In this document: positions 34,561-41,701 of the stretch, in pieces | How the letters are laid out: every line of letters starts with the position of its first letter | Numbering within the stretch: the stretch's first letter is position 1 | From: a virus | Direction: 5' to 3' (one strand) | Virus record (IMG/VR): IMGVR_UViG_3300023196_000043 | Location: 1 to 43,991 of that record | DNA: 43,991 nt | Translations under genes and position numbers: made by a program | The notes under the pieces: generated by a model | The model's input: the letters and a program-made list of their open reading frames with translations, nothing else | Database searches by the model: none | Told to the model about the DNA's origin: nothing

Positions 34561-34971
34561 TTAGTTAATTTTAATAGTCTTGGGTTGCTTTTCTTTTGGA
34601 ACTTCTCTTTGAAGAGACAAAGTTAAAATACCATTCATAAGTTTAGAATCAACAACTTCCATATGCTCACTCATCTTAAACCTTTTATAGAAATCTCTTT
34701 CTGCAATACCGTTGTATAAGTTTTCAGTTTTATTTTTTGTATCTCTGCTACCTTTGATAGAAACTAAACCATCTTCAAAGGTAATTGATAATTCTTCTTT
34801 AGTAAATCCTGCTACAGCAAGACTTAATTTAAAATTATTATCGTCAATCTTGGTAATGTTATGTGGTGGATAGTTACTACTAAACTGATCTTTGATATTT
34901 TCCAGTTCCTGAAATAAAGAATCAAACCCAATTGCATAGTTACTTAATACTGTTCTTGTAATATTTGGCAT
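34561..34971 (-). CDS. small heat-shock protein (HSP20 / alpha-crystallin)
   Basis: ATP-independent chaperone of 136 aa. I place the start at 34971, with AAAGGAG about 10 bases upstream; an in-frame ATG at 35010 falls inside the leader. The alpha-crystallin domain spans about 40-130: AGFTKEELSITFEDGLVSIK near 56-75, then RDFYKRFKM, then NGILTLSL. The C-terminus KTIKIN carries the I-x-I motif used in oligomer assembly. It has its own promoter, so it is probably made at a high level to protect folding phage or host proteins. Confidence 0.9.
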   Translation of the reverse strand: MPNITRTVLSNYAIGFDSLFQELENIKDQFSSNYPPHNITKIDDNNFKLSLAVAGFTKEELSITFEDGLVSIKGSRDTKNKTENLYNGIAERDFYKRFKMSEHMEVVDSKLMNGILTLSLQREVPKEKQPKTIKIN

Positions 34972-34998
34972 AATATTTTTCTCCTTTGGCGAGTTAGT

Positions 34999-35020
34999 GA
35001 AGCCCCACAATGGCAGCTTC
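34999..35020 (-). promoter_or_regulatory. 5'-terminal hairpin of the hsp20 transcript
   Basis: Five bases at 34999-35003 pair with 35016-35020, and three inner bases (35005-35007) pair with 35011-35013. Given the promoter at 35027-35055, transcription should start near 35020, so the mRNA would begin with this stem, about 10 bases before the AAAGGAG. It may protect the 5' end; a temperature-sensing role is conceivable but not shown. Confidence 0.4.
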
Positions 35021-35026
35021 TTATAT

Positions 35027-35055
35027 ATTATATATTATTTTTTTACAATATGCAA
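35027..35055 (-). promoter_or_regulatory. sigma70-type promoter for hsp20
   Basis: On the - strand TTGCAT (35055-35050) and a perfect TATAAT (35032-35027) are separated by 17 bases, in the 92-base gap between ribonucleotide reductase and hsp20. The spacer is AT-rich with a seven-A run. It lets hsp20 and the glycan/lysis genes be transcribed separately from the replication genes. Confidence 0.65.
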
Positions 35056-35063
35056 GTCTTTTT

Positions 35064-36746
35064 TTATACTCCGCACACTCCACCACTACCACTAATGTCG
35101 CAGATGTCATGTGTCTGTACGTTGTCCTCAAACTCTTCGCCTAGTTTTTCTACAGCTTCAGCATAGGGGACAACAGTAAGAGGCTGACCACCACGGCATC
35201 CATCGGGGAAGCAAGTGAAACCACGTAGTCTGTGAGCATACTTAGCCAACGTCTGTGCAAAATCCTCTACACCGTCTTCGTTGTTGTCCTCTGTACCCCA
35301 TGCAGGAAGGTTAATAGTACTAGAGATAGACATATCTACATACTCCTGCACGTTAGCCTGAAAGCTTAGACGCCGTTCATAGTCAGTAGCAAGATCAATA
35401 GCAGACTCAATCTTGTCTGGCTTGGCACCATACAGATCAATCATCTCTTGTGCTGCGCTATCTACCACGTATTGATAGTGCCACTTTTTAGATTTGAGGT
35501 AGCGGCGTTTATATGCGACTGCAAATATAGGCTCAACACCTGTGGAAGTTCCAGCCAGAATACCGATTGTTCCAGTAGGCGCGATAGCTCTAACTGCTGC
35601 TGGTCGTGAAACTGATAGCTCCTTTGAAAAGTCTCTTGCAACTTTGTCGGATTCTGCTTCATAAACTTTAAGCCAGCGGTGCATTTCTGGAGTAGTTTCA
35701 TATCGGTGACCGCGCTGGATAAGCCATTCGTGAAGCCCCATGAGGCCAAGCCCAAGCCGCCTGTTCTTTTCTCTAACAAGACGAATCTTATCATAAGGTA
35801 GTTGTGCGCGTAGGGTTCCGCACAGGAGAAACTTGGTTGCGAGTTGGACAACATCTTTGAGTTGGCCGAGGTCATCAATCCTAGCAAAGTTAAGACTGCC
35901 AAGATTACAAACATCACTATCATCTTCAGACGTAACTTCCGTACAGGCATTACGCAACGTCTCATTTTCTTTCTCGAAGAAGTTGAAGCTAAACCCTGGT
36001 TCCGCAGTTCTAAGAGCCTGACGTACATTATACCTAAAGACATCTCCTATATCTCCTGTCTCCCAATAGTTAAGTAACCAATCAGTATCATAGTTAACAC
36101 TGATGTTTGTCATATCAAGAGGACAGGGAAAGTCAAAGTCGTCTTGCTTAACATCAAAGTAAGTTTGGCCTGTCTTACCAACAGGCATGTCTGCCCAGTT
36201 CTTTGCATTAAGAAAAGGCATAATATCAGCGTGCTGATGATTAAGAGATGCGTAGATAGCACTACGTCTGCTACCACCCTGCATAACCCTGCGACCAATC
36301 TCGTTAATCATTTGCATCTTGGGTATAGGTCCACTGGCTGTGCCGCCTGTACCTTTTAGTGACGCACCCTCACCACGATACACAGAATAATCAATGCCAA
36401 TGCCGCCACCTGTCATCAAGCAGGACTCAGACTTCCATGATAAGTCAGCCCAATCTTCTCTGGTATCCTCTTCAGCGCGTAGCAGATAGCAGTTATTAAA
36501 AAACTTTTTCTCTCTACCAGCATAATATAGATATCTACCACCTGGAAGAAAGCGAAGATTAGACATATGGTCTATCAGTTCGTCCTTCTCATCACGAGTA
36601 AGATAGCTCTGACACACATCCTCAACCAGAGTACATGCCAGTTCGTGCATAGTCTCCGCTCCTGTGTGTGAGTACTTAGTATTAAAAATGTCCTCGCTGA
36701 ACTTAGACCTGAACTGTGGGTTTCGATTTGATTTAAACATAGACAT
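35064..36746 (-). CDS. ribonucleotide reductase, probably class II (B12-dependent)
   Basis: Makes deoxynucleotides for phage replication. A 560-aa protein. The catalytic site N266-A-C268-T-E270 is present, with partner cysteines C86 (NNCYLL) and C280 (VCNLGSLNF). A GGGIGIDYS segment is at 113-121 and APTGTIGI lies in the C-terminal half. C549 and C558 at the C-terminus could pass electrons in. There is no ATP-cone and no small-subunit (nrdB) or activase gene nearby, which favours the adenosylcobalamin class. AGGGGA lies just before the ATG. The class call is family knowledge plus context. Confidence 0.8.
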   Translation of the reverse strand: MSMFKSNRNPQFRSKFSEDIFNTKYSHTGAETMHELACTLVEDVCQSYLTRDEKDELIDHMSNLRFLPGGRYLYYAGREKKFFNNCYLLRAEEDTREDWADLSWKSESCLMTGGGIGIDYSVYRGEGASLKGTGGTASGPIPKMQMINEIGRRVMQGGSRRSAIYASLNHQHADIMPFLNAKNWADMPVGKTGQTYFDVKQDDFDFPCPLDMTNISVNYDTDWLLNYWETGDIGDVFRYNVRQALRTAEPGFSFNFFEKENETLRNACTEVTSEDDSDVCNLGSLNFARIDDLGQLKDVVQLATKFLLCGTLRAQLPYDKIRLVREKNRRLGLGLMGLHEWLIQRGHRYETTPEMHRWLKVYEAESDKVARDFSKELSVSRPAAVRAIAPTGTIGILAGTSTGVEPIFAVAYKRRYLKSKKWHYQYVVDSAAQEMIDLYGAKPDKIESAIDLATDYERRLSFQANVQEYVDMSISSTINLPAWGTEDNNEDGVEDFAQTLAKYAHRLRGFTCFPDGCRGGQPLTVVPYAEAVEKLGEEFEDNVQTHDICDISGSGGVCGV

Positions 36747-36764
36747 ACACTTCCCCTTTTACTT

Positions 36765-37070
36765 CTACTTGTTATAATATAATTCTAAGATTAACTCCGC
36801 ATAGTGTATAGCTTTTCTGATGTCTTTCTCTCCCTCTCCTTTAGCACGGTGGCGAGTGATATACTTTACCACGTTACCCTCAAAGTAGTCAAGGCTATTG
36901 GCATGAATATATTCTACTGGTTGGATGCCACAATCTTTGTAATGATTTCCCCCAACCTGCTTGGTTAGGGTATTGGTTTCTTCTCTACTTTTTCTTTGTT
37001 TTCTAAACTGTCTTAGATAGTAATCGTCTGGCCCTTCGTTAGAGGAGTAAGCTGATTCTTCTTCTGACAT
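36765..37070 (-). CDS. DUF3310 protein, 101 aa
   Basis: Matches the DUF3310 family (pattern V-G-G-N-H-Y-K, here KQVGGNHYKDCGIQPVEYIH near 37-56, then EGNVVKYITRHRAKGEGEKD near 64-83, then KAIHYAELILELY). The family is widespread in phages and sometimes labelled nucleotide kinase-like, but its function is not established. The first 30 residues are acidic and low-complexity. Overlaps the next upstream gene by 32 bases and sits beside ribonucleotide reductase, fitting nucleotide metabolism. Confidence 0.82.
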   Translation of the reverse strand: MSEEESAYSSNEGPDDYYLRQFRKQRKSREETNTLTKQVGGNHYKDCGIQPVEYIHANSLDYFEGNVVKYITRHRAKGEGEKDIRKAIHYAELILELYYNK

Positions 37071-37362
37071 TTTCTTGATCTCCTGTGTCTATAACTTTTA
37101 AAGCAAAGCTTCGTACCTTGCGTGGCTCAAGTCCTGCATAGGTACAGACAGTATCAAAGTCGTCGGCTGTAACACCAATAGAAGCAAAGAACCAAGCCCG
37201 TGCTTGATCCCTTTCCAAGGTAATACTGCTTGCCTCTTCTTCTCGTTCAACCTTGAGCAAGTCTAGCAACGCCTGTAAGATAACAGATATATATAAAACT
37301 TTGTGTGGGTTCTTATTTACTTGATCGTATAAAGATTCAATAAGCTCTTCATTCATCTTCAT
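37039..37362 (-). CDS. hypothetical conserved protein, 107 aa
   Basis: Mostly helical. The C-terminal segment ARAWFFASIGVTADDFDTVC followed by TYAGLEPRKVR (residues about 54-84) recurs in marine phage proteins and looks like a small helix-turn-helix-type fold. Function unknown. It overlaps the GIY-YIG gene by 14 bases and the DUF3310 gene by 32, so all three are translated together. Confidence 0.6.
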   Translation of the reverse strand: MKMNEELIESLYDQVNKNPHKVLYISVILQALLDLLKVEREEEASSITLERDQARAWFFASIGVTADDFDTVCTYAGLEPRKVRSFALKVIDTGDQENVRRRISLLL

Positions 37363-37747
37363 TAAAGTCCTGTACTGGTCTGTAGAACTTACCGCCTATC
37401 CAGTTGTTATAGTAGGCTGGCTCGTCCGTTCCTTCTAGTTTTGCAGTAAGGACATGTCGTATAACTTGGTGGTAACACTCATAATACTTTAAGCTTCGTT
37501 TGTTTTTAAACTGTCCTAAGATTTTAAATTTAAAAGTATCCTTACCAAACTTATCTATGTCTTCTTTAAGATGTTTGCTAGAACCAGCATAGACTTTCCA
37601 GTTAGATTCTTTTTTCTTTTTACCTTTACGATAAGTCCAGTACTGCTTGCACCCTATGTAAGCCTTCTTAGTTTTTGTGTTGGTGATGCAGTATACAAAA
37701 CCAAAATACTTTTGTATGTCTAGCTTCCTATCGTAGTCCCAGTGCAT
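37349..37747 (-). CDS. GIY-YIG nuclease
   Basis: A 132-aa protein made mostly of the GIY-YIG domain: FGFVYCITN at 16-24 is the GIY position, KKAYIGCKQYW at 28-38 is the YIG position (degenerate first motif FVY). The WKVYAGSSKHLKEDIDKFGK segment lies near 50-69, followed by FKFKILGQF, and a Glu is provided near 90. It starts directly after the exonuclease stop (TAAATG). It could be a homing-type endonuclease without an intron or a DNA-processing enzyme; no gene is split here. Confidence 0.82.
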   Translation of the reverse strand: MHWDYDRKLDIQKYFGFVYCITNTKTKKAYIGCKQYWTYRKGKKKKESNWKVYAGSSKHLKEDIDKFGKDTFKFKILGQFKNKRSLKYYECYHQVIRHVLTAKLEGTDEPAYYNNWIGGKFYRPVQDFNEDE

Positions 37748-38611
37748 TTAGTAATGGACTTCCTCTACGTCTGGCGTCTTTGCCACCTTAACCAGATGTC
37801 TTTTGCCCGACGCATATTTAAATGTACGTAAGCCTCTGCCCTCATTTGCATCACTCCAACACTCTCTATTATGGCGACAATACACACAACCAATATGAAG
37901 ACGCATGTTACCAGACTTACCATCAGGAACAGCAGGATAGCACCTATCAGGGATTGCGGCTTCCTTCGCAACCATTTGCTTGAGTTTCTTAATTCTTTCT
38001 TTGGCATTTATCATCTCCATTGAGTGTACTCTAGACAAACAAATCTCTCCTGTTGATTTATCTATCACAAGAAAGCCAGCCTCATCTAGTCCATTGGCCT
38101 GTGCATACGCAGAGATTTGTGCAATGTAACCAAAGGGATCATCGTTTACTAAATCGTTACGCCTAAACTTATCAAAGCTTCTACCTGATGCACTCTTACA
38201 ATCAATAAGCACACCATCAATCAGTGAATCCTGATGGCCCTTAACACCTTCAATAGTAAGTTCTTTCTGCTGATCTGTAACCTTGTGTCCAGATATAGAC
38301 GCACACAACAGCAGCAGTTCCTCTAAAATATATCCATACAAAAACTTAATTCGTGTGCTAGGTTTCAAGTAATCTTCAGTTGTTTCCACTCTTGAATCAT
38401 ACCATAGCTGTCTATCGGGTTTGCCAATAGCTGAGAGGCGTAGTGCTGTGCGATCTTTAGGAGACTCATACATAAATGTTTTTATATGTACTTTTAGCAT
38501 CTCACCAAAGGTATCAATGTGCTTGTCTACTTCTGCCTCATCCATATCAATAGGATCAAAGGTAAATAAATTATAAATATCCTCGACTAATGTATCTATT
38601 GTTTTTGTCAT
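37748..38611 (-). CDS. RecB/Cas4-like PD-(D/E)XK exonuclease with probable Fe-S cluster
   Basis: A 287-aa nuclease, probably the 5'-end resecting enzyme for host DNA breakdown or recombination in place of T7 gp6. Catalytic pattern: H126 and D128 in VKGHQDSLID, D137-C-K139 in LIDCKSAS, and Q165 in QISAYA. Four cysteines (C224, C242, C245, C251; the last three in GCVYCRHNRECW) match the iron-sulfur site of Cas4/AddB-type nucleases. Its only clear Shine-Dalgarno sequence is upstream of a hairpin that ends seven bases before the ATG. Confidence 0.82.
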   Translation of the reverse strand: MTKTIDTLVEDIYNLFTFDPIDMDEAEVDKHIDTFGEMLKVHIKTFMYESPKDRTALRLSAIGKPDRQLWYDSRVETTEDYLKPSTRIKFLYGYILEELLLLCASISGHKVTDQQKELTIEGVKGHQDSLIDGVLIDCKSASGRSFDKFRRNDLVNDDPFGYIAQISAYAQANGLDEAGFLVIDKSTGEICLSRVHSMEMINAKERIKKLKQMVAKEAAIPDRCYPAVPDGKSGNMRLHIGCVYCRHNRECWSDANEGRGLRTFKYASGKRHLVKVAKTPDVEEVHY

Positions 38612-38650
38612 AAAAATTAGAGGGGTATCTAAATTAATAGATACCCCTCT
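38612..38650 (-). terminator. 12-bp hairpin after ssb; terminator-like and SD-bridging
   Basis: Bases 38619-38630 pair perfectly with 38639-38650 around an eight-base loop. In the - direction the stem is followed by AA and five Ts (38616-38612), then directly by the exonuclease ATG. It looks like a Rho-independent terminator for ssb. It also lies between AAAGGAG (38652-38658) and the ATG, so that the folded stem leaves only eight bases between them. Confidence 0.75.
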
Positions 38651-38662
38651 TCTCCTTTCAAA

Positions 38663-39169
38663 CTACGAAGCGAGGGGGAAGTCTACCGCTTCTTCATTCG
38701 TGTATCCATCAGGGACCACATCAAAGTCAGGACCGTTGCTTGTATACTCAACAAGTTCACGAACCTGTAGGGAGTCAAGATATCCTTTGACGCCTTCCTT
38801 ACCACCAAAGGTCCATGCTTTAGGATATGCTTTAGCACATACCTTAGAACCATTGCCAATTAGTGTATTAGCAGGGAAAGGATTACGTTGTGCATCCACT
38901 ACTCGAATACTTCTGGGATCACCGTTATAGGTTGTAGTGAATTGCTTGAGTGTAACAAAGTTACCACGCTTATCATCTGGCTTTTCTGCTGATACATTCT
39001 TAACAGTCAGCCCGACATCCTGTGCAATCTTTAAATTATCAGGATCAAGATTACAAATATCAATAGTGTACTCAGGCTTCTCTGGGTTGATCGTGTTAGG
39101 CTCAAACACCTTTGCCCAGTAAGCTTCACCAGTGATAAAGATAGGGTCTGCGTAATTTTCGTTAGCCAT
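38663..39169 (-). CDS. single-stranded DNA-binding protein, T7 gp2.5-like
   Basis: Coats single-stranded DNA at the replication fork. A 168-aa protein with an OB-fold pattern (TGEAYWAKVFEPNTINPEKP near 14-33, then VTLKQFTTTYNGDPRSIRVV and GSKVCAKAYPKAWTFGGKEG) and a short acidic tail (NEEAVDFPLAS) of the kind gp2.5 uses to contact polymerase and helicase. AAGGAG precedes the ATG, and a near-consensus promoter is upstream. Confidence 0.82.
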   Translation of the reverse strand: MANENYADPIFITGEAYWAKVFEPNTINPEKPEYTIDICNLDPDNLKIAQDVGLTVKNVSAEKPDDKRGNFVTLKQFTTTYNGDPRSIRVVDAQRNPFPANTLIGNGSKVCAKAYPKAWTFGGKEGVKGYLDSLQVRELVEYTSNGPDFDVVPDGYTNEEAVDFPLAS

Positions 39170-39230
39170 TTTATTTTCTCCTTGAGTTTCTAAATTTAGT
39201 TTCTATCTTGTCTACTACACAAGAACACAC

Positions 39231-39259
39231 ATTATAACATGTGGTATCTTATAAGTCAA
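39231..39259 (-). promoter_or_regulatory. sigma70-type promoter for ssb
   Basis: On the - strand TTGACT (39259-39254) and a perfect TATAAT (39236-39231) are 17 bases apart. The -35 overlaps the stop of the upstream nuclease gene. The distance to the ssb ATG is about 60 bases. It is the strongest promoter match in the window. Confidence 0.75.
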
Positions 39260-39759
39260 CAATCTTTGTCAATTAATTTGTACTCTACTTCTTTCATCAA
39301 GTCATTAACTGATACTTGAGTTAGTAGGTCGTCTCTTCCTCTTCGGCTGTAGAATTTATACTTAGCATCTGAGGCTCGTTCTACGTCTATATTCTCTACT
39401 TTTTTAAACGCAAATTCTTTTAACCTTTTTCTATTAATCATAAGAAAATCTGTGTTTCTTTCAAAGGCAATCTCGTCTGCCTCTCCATGTAACCACCCAA
39501 AAGCGCCACGGACATTTACAAACTCAATCCATAGCCACTCGTTATTTACTTTATTATCTGAGCGGTTAGTTTTCTTCTGAGCTTTAACATCAACAGAGAA
39601 AAATTTATTTTCTTTACTATTTACTAGATGAAAGTCTATGTGCTTCTTAATGTTCTCCTCTTTCGTTGCATCATAAACGTGCCATCCTAAATCTTCCATT
39701 GATTGTTTAAATAAATCTTCTGCTTTCTTGCCTACGGAATACTCTCGGGCGTAAGACAT
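39256..39759 (-). CDS. PD-(D/E)XK endonuclease-like protein, 167 aa
   Basis: Has the minimal nuclease core: E14 in KKAEDLF, D42 in KKHIDFHL, and D57-V-K59 in FSVDVKAQ, with the following helix/strand order. This is the pattern of Holliday-junction resolvases and small restriction-type nucleases. Its place among SSB, polymerase and primase suggests a role like T7 endonuclease I (gp3), though I see no direct match to it. The start overlaps the HTH stop (TAATG). Confidence 0.65.
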   Translation of the reverse strand: MSYAREYSVGKKAEDLFKQSMEDLGWHVYDATKEENIKKHIDFHLVNSKENKFFSVDVKAQKKTNRSDNKVNNEWLWIEFVNVRGAFGWLHGEADEIAFERNTDFLMINRKRLKEFAFKKVENIDVERASDAKYKFYSRRGRDDLLTQVSVNDLMKEVEYKLIDKDC

Positions 39760-39962
39760 TACGCTACTAGACGATAGCGAGTGTACGCATCACCGTCTGG
39801 GGTCATTGCCTTGACTGCTTCAATAACATATCCCTTCTGACGTAGGCGAGAGATAGCGGCGGTAAGGTTCTCACACCAGCCTCTTTCAATAGCCGTCTTA
39901 CGGGTTACTCTCATGCCCTTCTTCAAGGCACGAAGGATTTTGTTATCTACTGATTTTGTCAT
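39759..39962 (-). CDS. small helix-turn-helix protein, 67 aa
   Basis: The start is set at 39962, with GGAG six bases upstream; a longer frame to 40019 would begin inside the promoter. Residues about 8-55 (ILRALKKGMRVTRKTAIERG and AISRLRQKGYVIEAV) form a winged-helix-like HTH of the kind seen in small phage regulators. It is the first gene after a strong promoter and a long palindrome, so it could autoregulate that promoter. The end is basic/aromatic (YTRYRLVA). Confidence 0.65.
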   Translation of the reverse strand: MTKSVDNKILRALKKGMRVTRKTAIERGWCENLTAAISRLRQKGYVIEAVKAMTPDGDAYTRYRLVA

Positions 39963-39990
39963 GTTGTTCTCCATTGTGATTGGTTTGTGT

Positions 39991-40019
39991 ATGGTACTAC
40001 AAGCAAGCAGGGATGTCAA
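39991..40019 (-). promoter_or_regulatory. sigma70-type promoter for the HTH-nuclease unit
   Basis: On the - strand a perfect TTGACA (40019-40014) is followed after 17 bases by TACCAT (39996-39991), four of six -10 matches. Located just beyond the polymerase stop and directly adjoining the palindrome at 40021-40071. Confidence 0.6.
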
Positions 40020-40020
40020 C

Positions 40021-40071
40021 CTAATAAGTAACTACTGCTTACGTAGTAAGCTAAGTAGTAGTTACTATTAG
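40021..40071. other. 51-base near-perfect palindrome at the polymerase end
   Basis: Arms: 40021-40025 with 40067-40071, 40027-40036 with 40057-40066, 40037-40042 with 40046-40051 (loop 40043-40045), with one bulged base at 40026 and a five-base bulge at 40052-40056. It covers the polymerase stop codon and abuts the -35 box of the HTH promoter. No T-run is present. It could be an operator, an RNA-processing site or a factor-dependent terminator. Confidence 0.75.
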
Positions 40072-41699
40072 TGGGTCTCTGCCCATGTCTTGCCTACTTT
40101 ATATTGCGAGTCAAGTGGACACACAACAGATAGGTTACGAGACGTATTTAAGATAGCCTCTTTAGTTATTCTACAGAAATTAAGAGTATCTTTTACACTA
40201 ACTTCAAACTGATACTCATCGTGAATAGATGCAACAAGTTTAGCATCTACTCCTCTTTCATTTATTATCCTAGTTATTTGAACTAACCATTCTTTACAAA
40301 TGATTGCTCCTGCACCTTGCAGTAAAGTATTTAGTGCAGCATGTTCTGATCTAATTTTTAGATGTCTACCATCCAAACCTAAGATAGAACCTGTTGTTGC
40401 AGCCTCAGTAACTTGGTTGCGTAGTCTTTTAAGGGCTGGCATATTACCTAAGAACCTTTCTATAAGTTCTCTTCCCTGTGCAGACCCGCCACCAACAACC
40501 TTACCAATCTTGGCAGCACCAGCACCATATAAAAATGCGTAGATAAATGTCTTTGCTTGGTCTCTATTGGTTAGCCCTGCCATCTTCATGTTGGCTGTAT
40601 GTACGTCACCATTTACTACTTCATTAATGTACGCTTTGTCTTGCATGTAATGTGCAAGACAGCGTAGCTCTAATCCAGAAGCATCTGTACCTATTAGATT
40701 GTACTTTTCTGGATCAGAGATAGTCCACAGCGATCTAAACTCTTTGCCATAAGGACTGTAAGAAGCAGGAACTTGAGCCATGTTAGGACTGTTGTGAGCC
40801 ATACGGCCCGTCACAGTTTTGAGCGTCATTACCCTGCCTCTAACCTTCTCGTCGTCGTGGCACTCTTTGATCCACGACTTTAACATTCCTGTACGCTTCT
40901 GTAGCAAAAAGAACCTACTAAACATCTGAGCTTCAGGCATTTTGATATGGCTTAATGTTTCTTCATTAACAATAATATTGCCTTTGTCTGTGTGATGTTT
41001 AGGTTCCCAACCTTTCTCCATCAGTCTTTCTGCAATCTGTTTACGTGAAGCTATGTTAAATGGAATGTACTTTACTTTTGTTTTTAGTTGTAACTCTTTT
41101 GGTGGAAACATCTCAGTAGCTTTAGCAATCAAGATATCCTCTTCCTCTTGCAACTCAGACAGTAACAGCATGGCACCACGAAGGTTAAGTGTGAAGCCAT
41201 TCTTTTCCTGCTGATCTACAATTGCACGTACACAGTTCTCTAGTCTTTTACTTTTACTAGAAAACTTAGCACCTTCTTTATCAAGATACTGTGCAACCTT
41301 ATGTGTAAGCCTAACGTCCTGCTTACAGTACTCTAGCATTTCAGGTGTGTAGTATTCAAACTCCTGAAACTCTATCTTTGCAAACTCCAGTTGCTCACCC
41401 CATGCTTTGAGGGAGTGACCGCCTTCTCTGATTGGGTTATACAACTGAGATTCAATGAGGGTGTCACGGATTTGACGTAGCTGTATTGTAGAACCTGTTA
41501 GTCTGTTCAAGACAGGTGCATCAAAGCTAATGCCATTGTGCATTATAAATTGTTCTACATTCTTAGACCACGCTGCAAACTCGCGACACTCCTCACCTAC
41601 CCATGACCACTCAGTACCGTTGTCATAGTCTCTGGCTACGATGCAGTGGATAACTGTAGCATCAATAGCATCTGTTTCAATATCTACAATAGCTTTCAT
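40068..41699 (-). CDS. DNA polymerase, family A (T7 gp5-like), 543 aa
   Basis: Replicative polymerase with proofreading. 3'-5' exonuclease: D6 and E8 in VDIETD, D60 in NGISFDAPVL, D128 in CKQDVRLT. Polymerase: motif A GTDASGLELR with D339, motif B R379...K383-TFI-Y387...Y391, motif C SIHDEYQ with D494 and E495. Y387 takes the place of T7 Tyr526 (E. coli Phe762). At 543 aa it is about 160 residues shorter than T7 gp5, so the thioredoxin-binding insertion is probably absent. The ATG overlaps no stop but lies two bases after the primase stop. Confidence 0.95.
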   Translation of the reverse strand: MKAIVDIETDAIDATVIHCIVARDYDNGTEWSWVGEECREFAAWSKNVEQFIMHNGISFDAPVLNRLTGSTIQLRQIRDTLIESQLYNPIREGGHSLKAWGEQLEFAKIEFQEFEYYTPEMLEYCKQDVRLTHKVAQYLDKEGAKFSSKSKRLENCVRAIVDQQEKNGFTLNLRGAMLLLSELQEEEDILIAKATEMFPPKELQLKTKVKYIPFNIASRKQIAERLMEKGWEPKHHTDKGNIIVNEETLSHIKMPEAQMFSRFFLLQKRTGMLKSWIKECHDDEKVRGRVMTLKTVTGRMAHNSPNMAQVPASYSPYGKEFRSLWTISDPEKYNLIGTDASGLELRCLAHYMQDKAYINEVVNGDVHTANMKMAGLTNRDQAKTFIYAFLYGAGAAKIGKVVGGGSAQGRELIERFLGNMPALKRLRNQVTEAATTGSILGLDGRHLKIRSEHAALNTLLQGAGAIICKEWLVQITRIINERGVDAKLVASIHDEYQFEVSVKDTLNFCRITKEAILNTSRNLSVVCPLDSQYKVGKTWAETH

Positions 41700-41701
41700 A
41701 T

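Noticed and set aside
37349-37747. GIY-YIG gene as evidence of an intron or inserted homing element.
   Set aside because: Neither flanking gene is split, the junction TAAATG is tight, and the base composition matches neighbours. It is kept as an ordinary gene.
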